Origin: Marthasterias glacialis
Lineage: Eukaryota; Echinodermata; Asteroidea; Forcipulatida; Asteriidae
Assembly (NCBI GenBank): GCA_911728455.2
Contig: OU452221.1
Coordinates: 8,875,918-8,939,917 of the forward strand
DNA: 64,000 bases
Direction of reading: 5' to 3'
Both the position numbers and the translations under genes were made by a program. How positions within the stretch are numbered: the stretch's first letter is position 1; every line of letters begins with the position of its first letter. Shown piece after piece: positions 1 through 12,048 of the stretch. The notes beneath the pieces are model-generated. The model had not been told where the DNA came from. It did no database searches and saw nothing but the letters and a program-made list of their open reading frames with translations.

Positions 1-2
1 AA

Positions 3-92
3 TACAACAAAGCTCTCATTAAACCCAGTATAACCACGCAGAATGTGCTTGAGGCAATCGACGTCATCTTCGATCGGGAAGGTTTCAAATGA
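3..92 (+). CDS. Probable terminal coding exon of an unidentified gene (5' part outside window)
   Basis: From base 3 one frame stays open for 29 codons and ends in TGA at 90-92. The peptide starts YNKALIKPSITTQ and ends AIDVIFDREGFK; its amino-acid mix is like a soluble protein, unlike the AT-rich translations around it. The other two forward frames stop within about 35 bases. The window cuts the exon, so neither the splice acceptor nor the rest of the gene is visible. I do not recognise the family. The following sequence is AT-rich, non-coding and could be a long 3' UTR. The call rests only on composition and frame, so it could be chance. Confidence 0.4.
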   Translation, partial: YNKALIKPSITTQNVLEAIDVIFDREGFK

Positions 93-1470
93 GCCGCTCC
101 TAAACGTTCTGCCAAATGTGTGTGATAATGGAGTTAAACGGGGGCTCCATCAAATCAAACCCTTTTAATATATTGCTTCTGAGCAACATTATGTACACGT
201 TGCGAAAACAATTTTTGAAAAACACTTTTGCATTCAAGGCTTAGGTGTGATGTGCAAACAAAGGTCTATTTTATATTTTTACTGGACTCGTTGAGGTGTC
301 ATAAAACACCTCAACTCTGTTTAAAAGAAGGGTACACCATTATTAGCAAGAATGTTTAACAACTATTTAAAATATTTATTCTTGTGGGTGAAGGTGGTAT
401 TAAAAGAGCATGTACCATAAATTATTCAATGTTTTAAGTTTTGTTCATTCCGCGCTCATGTGAGAGAGGAGCTGAAAGATTTCCTCTGGGATGACAATAA
501 AGCAAGTTTGAGCAAAACTACGTAACTATGAAAATCATGAAACTCAAAAGTGATGTCTGGAGGATTGGAATAAATAAAGGTGTCAGAAAAACAGTATTGT
601 TCAGGGGCATAACCAGTGGGTGTGCCTCTGAACAAACTCTTCGCTACCACAGTTGAGATCGAAAAAATGCACAAATTAATGTTTTGATACGTGTACATCA
701 AAAGCCGGCACCCCCACCTCCCCCACCCCCCCCCCCCAAAAAAAAAAAAATGAGAAAAAATCTACTTGCACCACTGGTAATGTTGTACCTTTTGTTTTTT
801 AACCCTTTGGGCATTTTTAGTACAAACATCCCCAATTCATCAATACTTGAGTCGGCTCATAGTGACTAAACACCAACACTTCGTCCTGTGCCCAGATTAG
901 GACATAACAAAAGCTTTACCGGAAAAGGGGCATAAGCAGTTAATTTGCATCATTGTGTTTCAAGAAAAACGAGTGTGAAAGTTTTATATCCGTTTTCTGC
1001 CATTCATGAGTCATTATAGGAAGGTTCAACTCTGCAAGGGAATGGGAAAACATGTCTTTGGGGTAATTCTAGCAACAAAAATAAAACGGTAATAAAAAAA
1101 GTTGTTTTGACAGGAGCCTTATTATTGCTTAGGACCTTTTGTGACTAGCACAAAAAGTAATTTGTGTGCCTTGTTTTCCGGGCACACGACAACTTTCTGA
1201 TGCCTTTTTATTATGTCAATGTTGTTTGTTGGCTTTGTTTTCAACTGGAGCCATCAAAGCCGTGCCGGGGTCGTATTTAGAGAAAATCTCTGCAACACCA
1301 CATGTCTTGTCGTTCAAAACTGTCACTGCACCAGAAATGTTCTTCGACATGACAACACTTTTTTTTTTTTTCATTTGCTGATTTTTTGGTTTGGTATTCG
1401 AAACCTAGAATACATTATTAGATCTTCCACCGTATATGCTTTTGCAAAAAACACACTGGACTGCAAGTGC
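93..1470. other. Non-coding stretch, possible 3' UTR/intergenic
   Basis: No protein-like frame or RNA gene is seen. It contains a poly-C run followed by poly-A (about 711-750), which makes a spurious proline/lysine-rich ORF, and scattered AATAAA hexamers that could serve the exon ending at 92. Confidence 0.5.
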
Positions 1471-1596
1471 TTGGGCCCAATTTCAAAGCACTGCTTACTG
1501 CGGAATTCTGCACTGACAGCCCACAGAATCATTGGCTTTACAGGGTGCTGTAAGCGCAGAATTCTATGGTAAAAAGGGTCATAAAATTGAGCCCTG
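1471..1596. repeat. Short palindromic repeat, abutting the next element
   Basis: It starts TTGGGCCCAATTTCAAAGCA and ends CATAAAATTGAGCCC, so its ends are inverted copies of a GGGCYCAATTT motif. The right end overlaps or abuts the GGGCCC start of the next repeat. It looks like a MITE with no coding capacity. Confidence 0.55.
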
Positions 1597-1791
1597 GGCC
1601 CAATTTCATAGAGCTGCTTAAGCAGAAAATATTGCTTAAAAAGTGGCTGCTCAGCAGAAACGAGCAGGACACCAGTCATAAATTGTACATGTGACATGGT
1701 AGTTTGGCCGGTAACCTTATTCTGGTAAGCATAATTTTGTTGTGCTTAGCTACTTTTTGTGCTTAAGCAACTCTGTGAAATTGGCTCCTGG
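1595..1791. repeat. MITE-like repeat, GGGCCCAATTTCATAGAGC family (copy 1)
   Basis: It begins GGGCCCAATTTCATAGAGC and ends in the imperfect inverted copy GTGAAATTGGCTCC. The interior carries paired GCTTAAGC-type blocks and TAACCTTATTCTGGTAAGC. The same order of motifs recurs at 52723-52906 and 59679-59872, so this is a dispersed family of about 190 bp. Confidence 0.75.
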
Positions 1792-4700
1792 TGTCTTTGC
1801 CGATGGTTCAGCACTTGATTTGATTTGAAGTATTTGGGGTGTTAGTTTAAATAATACTTAACTTAATAATAATACTAGTAACACATGTGTCGAGCCCACA
1901 TATTAATATACATTAGCTCACCTGATCTAGAGTTGGCTGAAAAGCTTCAATCATCCTTTATTATTAATATTCAGCCTAATGTGCTTTCATCATTGTAAAA
2001 TGTAACTTCAAATTTTAACAAAAAAGGGTGTATGACATCTTTTTAAAAAACATTAAAGAGTTTTCTCAAAGTATGCACTATAGTGTATAAAGTTTGAAGA
2101 TGTTACAAGGATGCCCTGCAAAAATTAGTGCTTTATTTGCCTTTTTCTTGTGATTTTTTTTTATGGGCTTTGCAGTTTTATAGAATCGGCAACCTTTTTT
2201 ACGAATTGACTGAACTTAAGGTTGGTAAATGTGTCGTTAAGACACTTTAGAACTTTTTCATCATGTATAAAAGTGTTAGGTTGGTACAAGTTTCATTCCA
2301 TGAAGAATGAAAACAACTGGGCCGTTTTCATGTCTCTGCTTACCAAACGGGAGAAATTTGCGCTTATGGTAGCAGAAAAACCATGCAATAAATTTTTGTC
2401 TGTCCGCGTGTATACTTCATTTTCGCAGACACAATTACTGAAATTAGGTGCGAGCTAATAAGTGGAGAATGGTGATCGTAGCCGCAGATTTTTCACAGTA
2501 AGCAGACCCATGAAATGTGGGCCCTGGTGGGAAATTTTTACAGGTTATTTCATTTCTTGCTTGTGGACATTTGGCTAGAGAAAAAGCGAAATGCACAAAA
2601 ATGTTCACTTACGAGAGAACATTTGTACCTTTAAATTAAGAAGGCAAAAAAAAAGGAAGTGACCTTGCACATTTCTGAGAAGAGTAGATTCGTTTCCACC
2701 CTCTAGTTCCCAGAAGAAAAAAAACTCTGTTCAATCATCCTTTGAAAATTTGTTCAAGTTTGATGGTTGCGTTTTAGTGACAACAATGAGATACGCTTTA
2801 TAATTTTACAAGAATTTTGTGCCAGTCCATGGCGCTTAATTTGTTTGCGGCTATCAAAATAAGCAAAGAGTGATTTGCAGGTTCTTCAAATGCATTGTCA
2901 ACAAACTGGAGGATTGACACTTATTGGAACTTAAGAATCAGTGGGCTTTCAGATTGAGAAAGATTGAACAAAAATCTATTATTATTTTTCTTTTATAATA
3001 ACCAATCCTGTACAATCCTATAGAAATCTTACTTCTCTAAATATTATTAGAAATATACTTTTTGTTTGATATTGATTATGTCAAATTAAGACCCTTGCTG
3101 GTGCCCCAACCCCTCCCCATTTTTTTCTTGATTGTAAACTGTCTTTTTAAATGGATATCATGTAATTTGTATAAATTGTCAGTGGACAGCTTGTGATATT
3201 CACACAACATGCCTTGTGGGAGTGATTTAGAACTCATTCCATATGCTCCAAAAACAAAAAGTTTCGCAGAGGACCTCTTGTCATTGGCACCAAAGAGGTT
3301 ACACACTGTCTATCATGGAAGAGTCTAAGTAGTGGAGTTGTGGTGCTCCAGCCTCCACCAATAATGGGAACAACTTTGTTTTGTGTCCCCATTTTGAGCA
3401 ACAGGTGAACACTTTTTTTATTTCAGGATTTTAACAATTTCGCAAAATTATTCAAGCATCCATTATCAAGCTCTCTTCCAACTCCGATTGATAATTTCTT
3501 AAGTTTGTCAGTCAAAAGATATTCAAGATATGTTCCGCATGTGTCGTCGGAACTGAACCTTGAACGCCCCCCCGCCCCAGACAAATTTTGCTTAGCGGAA
3601 TTGGTTACCAGCTACAATGTCAAGTGATGAACATTTGTCTAACTGGTTCCCTCAGGAATATTGTGCTGAGCGACTTCGTTTTTGAAGCAACATTTTCTGT
3701 GTAATCGCCCCAGTGACATTTGACTCAAGGACTTTTATAGAAAAAAAGTTAACTAATTTACTGTACATATATCGTTTATTTAACATATGAACATGCAACT
3801 GTAAATAAAATAGCATTTTCTGTAAATATCATTTACGAATGAAAAATAAATCACTGTTCTTTAGCTAATATAGTGAAGCAAGCATCAACTGTTCCAAGTC
3901 TAACATAATATTTTTAAACTATTTATTGTATCATCCATATTGTAAATTCTTTTCCATAAAAGATTGAGTTTAACAAATTATGGTTATATTGTTTTTAAGT
4001 GAAAACGGTGAAATGTAAAGTAAGCTTTTCGGACATTAAATATGGAACCACATTTTCCGTTCACTTTTTATAGCCTTAGAAGTTATATGAGCAGCAATAT
4101 TTCAGATGCAGAGGTTTTCACAGAATGGTGTTTTTAAAAACACATTTTTCAGATAATGCACATGGTTTCATCTGTGCTATAATATGTATTTCATATGAAA
4201 AATTGAAAGCTAACTAGAAATGCTTTTGTATGTCAAGCCCTTTGTGTTCAAAGCACATTTCAAATGCAGATTTTAGTCGTTGCTGTGTATGTTAACTTTA
4301 TTTGTCCTTTGCATTATTTTATCCTAGTTGTAGAGGGGAAAATAATTTAAGAGAAACAAATAGGGTAACTTATAAAGTGAACAGTTTGAATATCGAGTAA
4401 ATAAACAAAGTTATTCCTAGTTGATTGCTTTTCTCATTTTGTTTTGTGTCTTGTACTGTCATGGTTTGGGGTTGGTTAATGTGATAGTTGTGCTTAGGAC
4501 TTTTTAAGATTTGTAAGAGAAAGTTATGAAAAAGCACCACTCTGTTGTTAGATTTCTTTAAGGTTGCTCTTGCTAGATTGAGTTAAACTGATAGTAAAAA
4601 ACACCTTTAAGTAACATGGAGTCGAATTCCCAAATTAAAAAAAAATAATAATATTACAAATAATTATGAAAAAAATCAATACAAGAACAATGTGTAAAGT

Positions 4701-6860
4701 TTAATTTTATTTGATACTCCATCAGAGCGAAATTTGATACATGACATTATTGGATATCAACAACAAATGGGTCTGTACATTCCAAAGAGGCATTTTTGCA
4801 TCGGTCAAAGGGTCAAATTCAATGCCTATTTGATTGGATATCATAGAAATTCAGGAATGAACAAAAATTTCCTGTACAACAATGAACAGACCAGTTTATC
4901 TGAAATGTGACATCACTGGATGTTTTTGGATGTTGACAAAATTGGCACTGGAAGGGTATCAAATAAAATGGCATTTTTACACAGTTTTAAAGTGAGGTTA
5001 GAGACTTGTAATTCCTCACCCCTCCCCCTTTCATAAGGACCATTGGAAAATGAGGGCATCACAAAATTGATTTGGACCTTGGAGCCCCTCTTTAAGAAGC
5101 AATTGTTGCTGGTGTGAATTCTATAATTAGAAATCAACGGCCAGTGTCTTGTAGCTTTTTTTGAAAGGGCTTTACAAGAACCAACAAACATGAACAGAAG
5201 TTGGTATAATTTCTTAAACATTTTGTTTATTATTTCCTTACATAAAAATAAGTTCCACAGAAAGCACTGCCAAAATTCCAATCACGTAATTTCTGTAATA
5301 GACCTTATATGCATGAGACGTCATGAGTCCCGTAGAGATATGTACAAAAACTACAAGCAGCGCCCTCACTGAGGTCAAAACGGCCGTGAGTTTACTGCAG
5401 GAAAACGGCTGTGCATGCCCTCTGCTCAACGAGCCATCAAGCAATTTGCGTCTTTACATAAATTGCAACACCGAAGAATACAGTAAATGTTCTTGGCTAG
5501 TAATTAATGCAGGGTGATGCTTGGACTTTTACATTACTGTTACACGGCTTTTAAATGTTTATCAAATAACAACTTATTCCTCACATGAAAAAATGGCCCC
5601 ATATTAACACAAGGCTAGTGCTATAGTTCAGGCACTCCTAGCATGACATCACAACTTTGGAAATTGTAGCAAACAGTGCTCAGATAAGAATATATTCACA
5701 AAACATATTTAATGTAAAGTGTATAAGTAGGCTGGTGTATGTTTGGATGGAGTACATGTATCTGTAAATTATGACTAACACTTAACGAAAATTAAAATCA
5801 GTCATTCAAGAAAATGAACATGTTAATCTTTTTGTTGAACAGCGAGACAGTGCTGAAATCTTGCTGCAGTCATTCAGTTCAAATGTCTGCAATTTTCTGG
5901 AAAGGGATTCGACGTACATTCACGATTGATGTACATTCACACATTCCATGATTCCCTAGTGCTGACAAATGTTATTCCAAAGGACTTTTTGAAAAACGTT
6001 TGGTGCATGGTCTTATAATACTACATTATTGTGCACATGTCAGCTTTACGGACCATTTACAACATTATATTGAATTACAAATTATGTTGCGATAACCAGT
6101 GGTGCACACACTACATGTACACACTCATGAATAATGTAACACGTCATTTCTCAATACGCCTTTGAGTCTGAGAAGTGCCCATAATTTGAAAATTCACATA
6201 ATACATGCACATAAAAAGATCACTGAATATTAAAGCTAAACCAGGGATGAGTCTGGTAGTTAAAGATAACTGAGACAATAATTGATAACAATCCACGAAC
6301 CAATACAAATTTAGTAAATGTGGTACAACCATCTTGGTCATGTTCCCTGTATCTAATAACAGTTTATATGCTAATGTTCATTGTACAAAAAGGAACCAGA
6401 CTATTTGCCCTTCCAGCCTCGGTTTGGTTACATTGGTTTGACTGGAAGAAAATCAAGATGGCCGCACCACGATAAAGGTCTATAACAATAAATCAGAGAG
6501 TGGACACAACCCAAATTGCCTGAAACAAACTCATGAACCGACACTTTCTTTTCCTCCTAACTAGACTAGGATCAAATAAAAATAACTGATGACATCTTTA
6601 AAACACATGACCACTACGCCCACCTGTTGAGAGATGATTACGTTTTTTTTTGGTTACAAACCAAAGGGTGTGTTTACATATAAACGGAAGACTATGAATA
6701 TGGTGGCTTTGACTTCACATAAAATTAGACGCAATAATTTCCTTTATTCCGACGTCTTAAAGGCAATCACACACAAAAGTTATCGTGTAAATCAACAATG
6801 AACAATCCCTAATCACTGTATTAAATAGTAAGCTCACGTACATTATACACTACAATGACT
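1792..6860. other. Gene-free AT-rich stretch
   Basis: No supported coding exon. About 2905-3010 resembles fragments of the AATACAGGAT-type repeat family seen at 34711 and 57410 (TGAAAGCTT/TTTCAGATTG motifs). A Pumilio-type motif cluster is listed separately. The rest looks unique. Confidence 0.5.
3762..3828 (+). promoter_or_regulatory. Cluster of three Pumilio response element matches
   Basis: TGTACATA (3762-3769), TGTAAATA (3800-3807) and TGTAAATA (3821-3828) all match the PUF-protein site UGUAHAUA on the plus strand within 67 bp. AU-rich TTTATTTAA and AATAAA sequences lie around them. If the plus-strand gene ending at 92 has a 3.5-4 kb 3' UTR, these would lie in it. That link is inference; transcription here is not shown. 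Confidence 0.35.
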
Positions 6861-6862
6861 GC

Positions 6863-6979
6863 TCTATGTTCTGACACCCCTATGTTCTGACACCCGTATG
6901 AGTGGACAACCCTATGTTCCGATGACCCCTCGTGACCTACATGCTACTAGGGTTAGGGATAGGGTTGAGGTTAGGGTTA
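6863..6979. repeat. Short direct repeats and degenerate TTAGGG-like tract
   Basis: CTATGTTCTGACACCC occurs twice in tandem, with a third diverged copy (CCTATGTTCCGATGACCCC). At 6949-6979 follows a tract of four imperfect AGGGTT/TTAGGG units. It is too short and degenerate to be a telomere; it may be a small interstitial telomere-like sequence. Confidence 0.45.
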
Positions 6980-7904
6980 TGAAAGTACATTAGGGGTGTA
7001 TCGAGAGCGGAACTTAACAACTCATAAGAGAAGATTAATTGCCTCTCAGTAACAGCTAATTGATATGTTGATTATTTTAAATTGTTCTTCAATGTATTCT
7101 ATTATTATTCTATTATTATTCTTCAAGTTAAAATGATATTTTTTTATTGAGCCTTTGCCCGGATTAGAAGCACTCTTGATGTATATATATGGCCTATCCA
7201 AGACCTGATACTTCATGGAGACAGTGGAGACATTTCCTTGGTCATTGCCTTGGTGCCCTTGAAATATTCAAACAGAAATTTACAACTTCCTCATTGAGGT
7301 GCCCTTTATCAAGAATAGAATGCCTTGATGCCCTTGCCCTTTCAAGAATGAAGCAATCAGGCCTGCTATCCTCTCGTCAGTATCATTATGGTGCAACAAA
7401 ATTACAATAACGTCTTATTAATGAGCGTGTGGAACAAAAGACACATCGGCAATTCAGTCATTTGTTCTTGGTAAGAGCTATAATGTCTCTTCGTTGGTCG
7501 TAAACTGTACATGTAATGATAGCCAACTGTAAAAGGAGCAAATTCACAGAATGAGCCATGAAATTAACAACTGTTTGCCTTTGAATTGACCAACACGTGA
7601 CAATGAATATGCATTTTTAAATTTAAAACATGAGCAGATGAATGTTCCCATATCGCCTGTTGCGGTTTGTCATTTTGCAGCGGCTCGATCATTGACTAAA
7701 AATAATCAAACCTCACCCCATGATTTGTTGACAACCACCCACAGGCTCAAAAGTGAAACCAAGTCTCACATTTAAAATCCCAAACGATCCCAATTAAAAA
7801 AACCTAGAATAAGCTGCGACCATTTTGTAGGCTGCATCCTGCCTCTCTTTTATGAGCTTCCACGGGCATGGTAGGAATGTGTGGAGTGGCACGTGGCAGT
7901 CATG

Positions 7905-8068
7905 ACAATAGACCCTTCCCATGAAATATGTAAATTGCACATCGCGTAATTTTGTATGGCCTGATGGTGGCGTGACGCATACGCGTTTGTGCATTTGCCT
8001 AGTGCACAACTCTATGGCGTTTGGCAACCAATAATGTCTGTAAGCATGCATGAATGGGAAAGGCTAAT
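7905..8068. repeat. Possible short inverted-repeat element
   Basis: The left edge AATAGACCCTTCCCATGAA and the right edge CATGAATGGGAAAGGCTAATT are imperfect inverted copies about 160 bp apart. No coding capacity. The boundaries are approximate and only one copy was seen. Confidence 0.4.
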
Positions 8069-8480
8069 TGAAAGGCAGAGTTCCTATGTTGTTACTGACA
8101 TGTACCATTGTTAGGCAATTACATTATGATAGGCAGGGTTTAAAAAGAGCTTTAAATCAGCTTATCCTGCTGGTAGATCATTACATCATACACATGCGCA
8201 TTTGATGTTTGTGCAAAGTTTCTGCTACTTACCGCCCAAAAGCTGGCATTTTTGTGTGTTATTTTACCCCAAAATCACTCATTTCAACGTTAAAATCAAA
8301 GGCATTCTTATGACAGAAAATGATACTTCTAAAAGGAGCTGGAATCTTTGCAAAATGTATGTGAAAGACAAGTCAAAAAAAAATGTTCATACATGAATCC
8401 TAAAAGAAAACTAGCTCACTGCAAATTTCCCAGGGGCTTCTGGCAGTTATTGGAACCAGTTTGTGACAAGTAAACAGAGT

Positions 8481-9005
8481 TAGTCTTGATTGGCGACGCT
8501 AGTTTTTGTATTAGTCACTGATAGAGGGCGCAGCATCGACTAGCTCGGAGGGACTGGGCAAGTCTACGAATCTGGATCAAACTAGCGTCTTGACAAGTTT
8601 GGCACAGCTGCCTGCCTTTTGCCAGACAGATCAAAACGAGGCTCATTTGCCTAATTTGTATTGAGGCATTCACCAACAGAGTTTGTGTATCAGATGTGTA
8701 TGGTATCTAGACGTATGTAATGTTAACGCTCCAGAAACTTTCCACCATTCACATAGGGGAGACAGGGGAACAGTCTAGGCCACCGTCTGCCCATCATTGC
8801 GTGCGTGCATTTCATTTTATAAATATTCAAATTACGGTCATAAACAAACATATGGGCGGGTCCCAGTGCCAAAAGCGTCAAGACGTTCGTTTTGATCCAG
8901 AAGTTTGTTTGATACAGATATCTCTTCTCCAGTAATTCGTGTTGCAAATTCGTGTCGCGAAATCGGCCAGTACCTTTAAAAAACGAACATCGCCAATCAA
9001 GACTA
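8481..9005. mobile_element. Non-autonomous TIR element, 525 bp
   Basis: The ends are inverted copies: TAGTCTTGATTGGCGACG on the left, and a right end whose reverse complement is TAGTCTTGATTGGCGATG. A GTAAACAG octamer lies just outside both ends (8470-8477 and 9006-9013), as a target duplication would, although three extra bases separate it from the left end. Internal blocks (GATCAAA, CGTCTTGAC, GGCAC) also recur inverted near the right end. No transposase frame. An 8-bp duplication would fit hAT elements; this is inference. Confidence 0.65.
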
Positions 9006-9613
9006 GTAAACAGTGAGTTTGTCTGAAAGCGGAATTACATCACACTCACATACACGAACAGGAATACTTGCTGGCACGATTTGCACTGTAAATGCCACAC
9101 ACAACCAGTACTGCAAAAATACTCGCTGAAAAAAGTTAACGAACTTCTCAAATAAATAAAAAAAGTGATTAACTTGTACAACGGCATTTAAACAAATTTC
9201 AAAATTTTATATATATATATACCATAATCTTTGATAAGAGTATGTACACTTTATGCCTGTTAACCTTTGATCTAGTATTCTCTTTGGTAAACATGTGATG
9301 TCATCAGTTTAATCATAATCAAAAGTGTTTTTGACCGCATGAGGGCGCTTTCAACGGCTAATTTCCTTGCATCACAACTACAGTTTTATCTTATTTTGAC
9401 TGCCTGTATGTCTTTTCTTGTATCAATGGCCATATAAATAACAACGATGGTAACAACAATGGAAAAACCAGGTTGTTGTATTTGTTTTGCATCACATCAA
9501 TTTGGTTTACACACGCCCTCACACGTCAAAAATACTGCAAATTAAAGAGTGCTGACTTGTACGTCCATGCATTAAATGAAGGTCTTTGGATGGATAACAG
9601 ACATTGCAAGTCC

Positions 9614-10430
9614 TGGTGTGGATTTCACAAAACTAGTCCTAACTTAGGATTAGTCCTAACTGAGGACTAGTCCTACAAGTTAGGACTAGTTAGGACTAGT
9701 TACATGTACCTGTCCTAACTCAAGATAAGACTAGTCCTAGCACTTTGTGAAATTCACACCTGGGGTGGATTTCACAAAACTAGTCCTAACTTAGGATTAG
9801 TCCTAACTGAGAACTAGTCCTATAAGTCAGGACTAGTTAGGACTAGTTACATGTACCTGTCCTAACTCAAGATAAGACTAGTCCTAGCACTTTGTGAAAT
9901 TCACACCTGGGGTGGATTTCACAAAATTAGTCCTAACTTAGGATTAGTCCTAACTGAGAACTAGTCCTACAAGTCAGGACTAGTTAGGACTAGTTACCCG
10001 TCCTAACTCGAGATAAGACTAGTCCTAGCACTTGTGAAATCCACACCTGGGGTGGAATTCACAAAACCAGTCCTAACTTATGACTAGTCCTAAATTATGA
10101 CTAGTCCTTTAAGTTAGTTAGGACTAGTTACTTGTCGTAACTCGAGATAAGACTAGTCCTAGCACTTTGTGAAATCCACACCTGGGGTGGATTTCACAAA
10201 ACTAGTCCTAACTTAGGATTAGTCCTAACTGAGAACTAGTCCTACAAGTCAGGACTAGTTAGGACTAGTTACCCGTCCTAACTCGAGATAAGACTAGTCC
10301 TAGCACTTGTGAAATCCACACCTGGGGTGGAATTCACAAAACCAGTCCTAACTTAGGACTAGTCCTAAATTCTGACTAGTCCTTTAAGTTAGGACTAGTT
10401 ACTTGTCGTAACTCGAGATAAGAATAGTCC
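9614..10430. repeat. Tandem array of six palindromic ~140-bp units
   Basis: Units start near 9614, 9761, 9908, 10048, 10183 and 10323. Each opens GGGTGGATTTCACAAAAC and closes with its inverted copy (TTTGTGAAATYCACACC). Each is filled with ACTAGTCC/GGACTAGT and AAGTTAGGAC blocks, so it can fold into a hairpin. Units 1-2 share an ACATGTACCTG segment; units 3 and 5 share TACCCGTCC; units 4 and 6 share GGAATTCACAAAACCAG. The last unit is cut short near 10430. A single related copy sits at 24234-24366. Confidence 0.9.
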
Positions 10431-10444
10431 TGGGGCACCAATGA

Positions 10445-10607
10445 AAGCCTGGTTCATATCTGAATAGTGAAAATGAAGCAAATTTCCTTGCTTCACAAAG
10501 GGAAACCAGTAGGCAGTGATTGTTTGCATCAGGAACATAGCTCCACACTCAATTTCAGGTATTAAAAATACATAGTACATGTACATCTACATGTATGAAC
10601 CTGGCTT
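10445..10607. mobile_element. MITE-like element with AAGCCTGGTTCATA ends
   Basis: AAGCCTGGTTCATATCTG on the left and ATGTATGAACCTGGCTT on the right are imperfect inverted repeats bounding 163 bp with no coding capacity. It lies directly after the tandem array. Confidence 0.55.
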
Positions 10608-11356
10608 AAGTCAACAACGGTGCCAATTGTGTTCAATAAAACCCTTATTTATTCCATAGGTCTTTTGCCTACAGGTGACCTCAATCCTCCAATATCCTCC
10701 TCTCCTGTGACACTTCACACCTACATGTTTGAACTCGGATAAAATTGGAATGCCTGACACAGTGATACAGACCTCAGTCCTGGTCTTTCGAAAAAAGACA
10801 TAGAACGATTTTGGTGGGTTAGGGTTATGTTTATTTAGTCTACTCTTGATGCAGAAAAAGGAGTTTGTTTCAATCCAAACCAAGATAAAAAAGTTTTTTG
10901 AAGATAGTCTCATTGTTGCTCAACAGTAAATGCAAACTTGGAGTCCAGCAACTTTGTGCTCACTTCAAAAACTTGACAGCAACCAAAATTAATAAAATAA
11001 AGTAAAATAAAGAAAATATCTATGCATATAAATGTACTTGGCTAATTTTGTTCTTTATAAAAGCACCCAAGTGTAACCATATTGAATCTCTCACAGAAAA
11101 AGTTTTCCCCGCAAGTAAAACCATATTGAATCTCTCACAAGATTTTTTCCCCCAAAAACTTGTGGTCGAAAAATAAACCCCTCATTTCCCCAAAACAATG
11201 TTTAACAGTCCCTATAAGGAATGAAAGAATCAGATTGACTACTTCAACTTGGGCACATTAAATCTACATGTACTAAAAGTGTAAGAATACGTCTATCTCT
11301 AAAATTGATTGTATGGACGTATGTAGTCTATTCATTATACACTAATCCCAGCATTT

Positions 11357-11529
11357 CGTTCATGGGCGTTTATACCACCGCAGCTATGACCGCCGCACAC
11401 GCGCGCGCAACGCAACAAAAGCGTGCCAGCCACGCTTATGAACCAATCAGCATGGAGGATTCACAGTATGTGTGCGTCGACGTGCGGGTGTGACGGTCAC
11501 AGCTGCGGTAATGTAAACGCCCATGAACG
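11357..11529. mobile_element. MITE-like element with ~35-bp inverted ends
   Basis: The left end reads CGTTCATGGGCGTTTATACC then CGCAGCTATGACCG. The right end is nearly the reverse complement, CGGTCACAGCTGCGGTAATG then TAAACGCCCATGAACG. The 173-bp element is GC-richer than its surroundings (CGCGCGCG, GTGCGTCGACGTGCG) and encodes nothing obvious. Confidence 0.7.
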
Positions 11530-12048
11530 AGTTGCTCAGATAAGTCTATAACAGTGGTGGCGTCTGTTTTTGTTCCACAAAAAACTCAATATACATCTGG
11601 TAGTCAACCAAGTTGCCTGATACAAAAGGTGCAGCCATATTGTTTTTTTCCTTTTCCAGAATGTATGGCCGCCTCTAAATCAAGCAATTTCAGCTATGGC
11701 TATGGCTGATGACAGCAGCGACAATGTTGGAGAATTTAAGCCTCTTCAGCAATCCAGCCATAGCCACTGCCAGAGCCATTATTTTGGACAGAGCCTAAGC
11801 TCCGGGGGGAAATAGTCTGGTCCCTTTTTATGAGATGAGAATTTGAACTACATTGTGTACACCACACGGGGAATCAGACAACGATGGCCACAGTTTGATA
11901 AACAGCTTGTAGCAGGAGTCTATTCTATCCACCAATCAACACAGCGTAACTGTTACAGTATCAGCTGAGGCAGCATTTCCTTAATATATATTAACAAGAT
12001 CCATTCACAAACACAATGAGGGTCAAAGGTCATCATGTCAGCCAACCA

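Noticed and set aside
684-869. Pro/Lys-rich ORF
   Set aside because: It is produced by poly-C and poly-A runs.
6949-6979. True interstitial telomere
   Set aside because: Only about four imperfect units; too short to separate from chance AGGGTT-rich sequence.
9614-10430. CRISPR-like regular repeats
   Set aside because: The units are contiguous and palindromic with no unique spacers, and the genome is a eukaryotic one.
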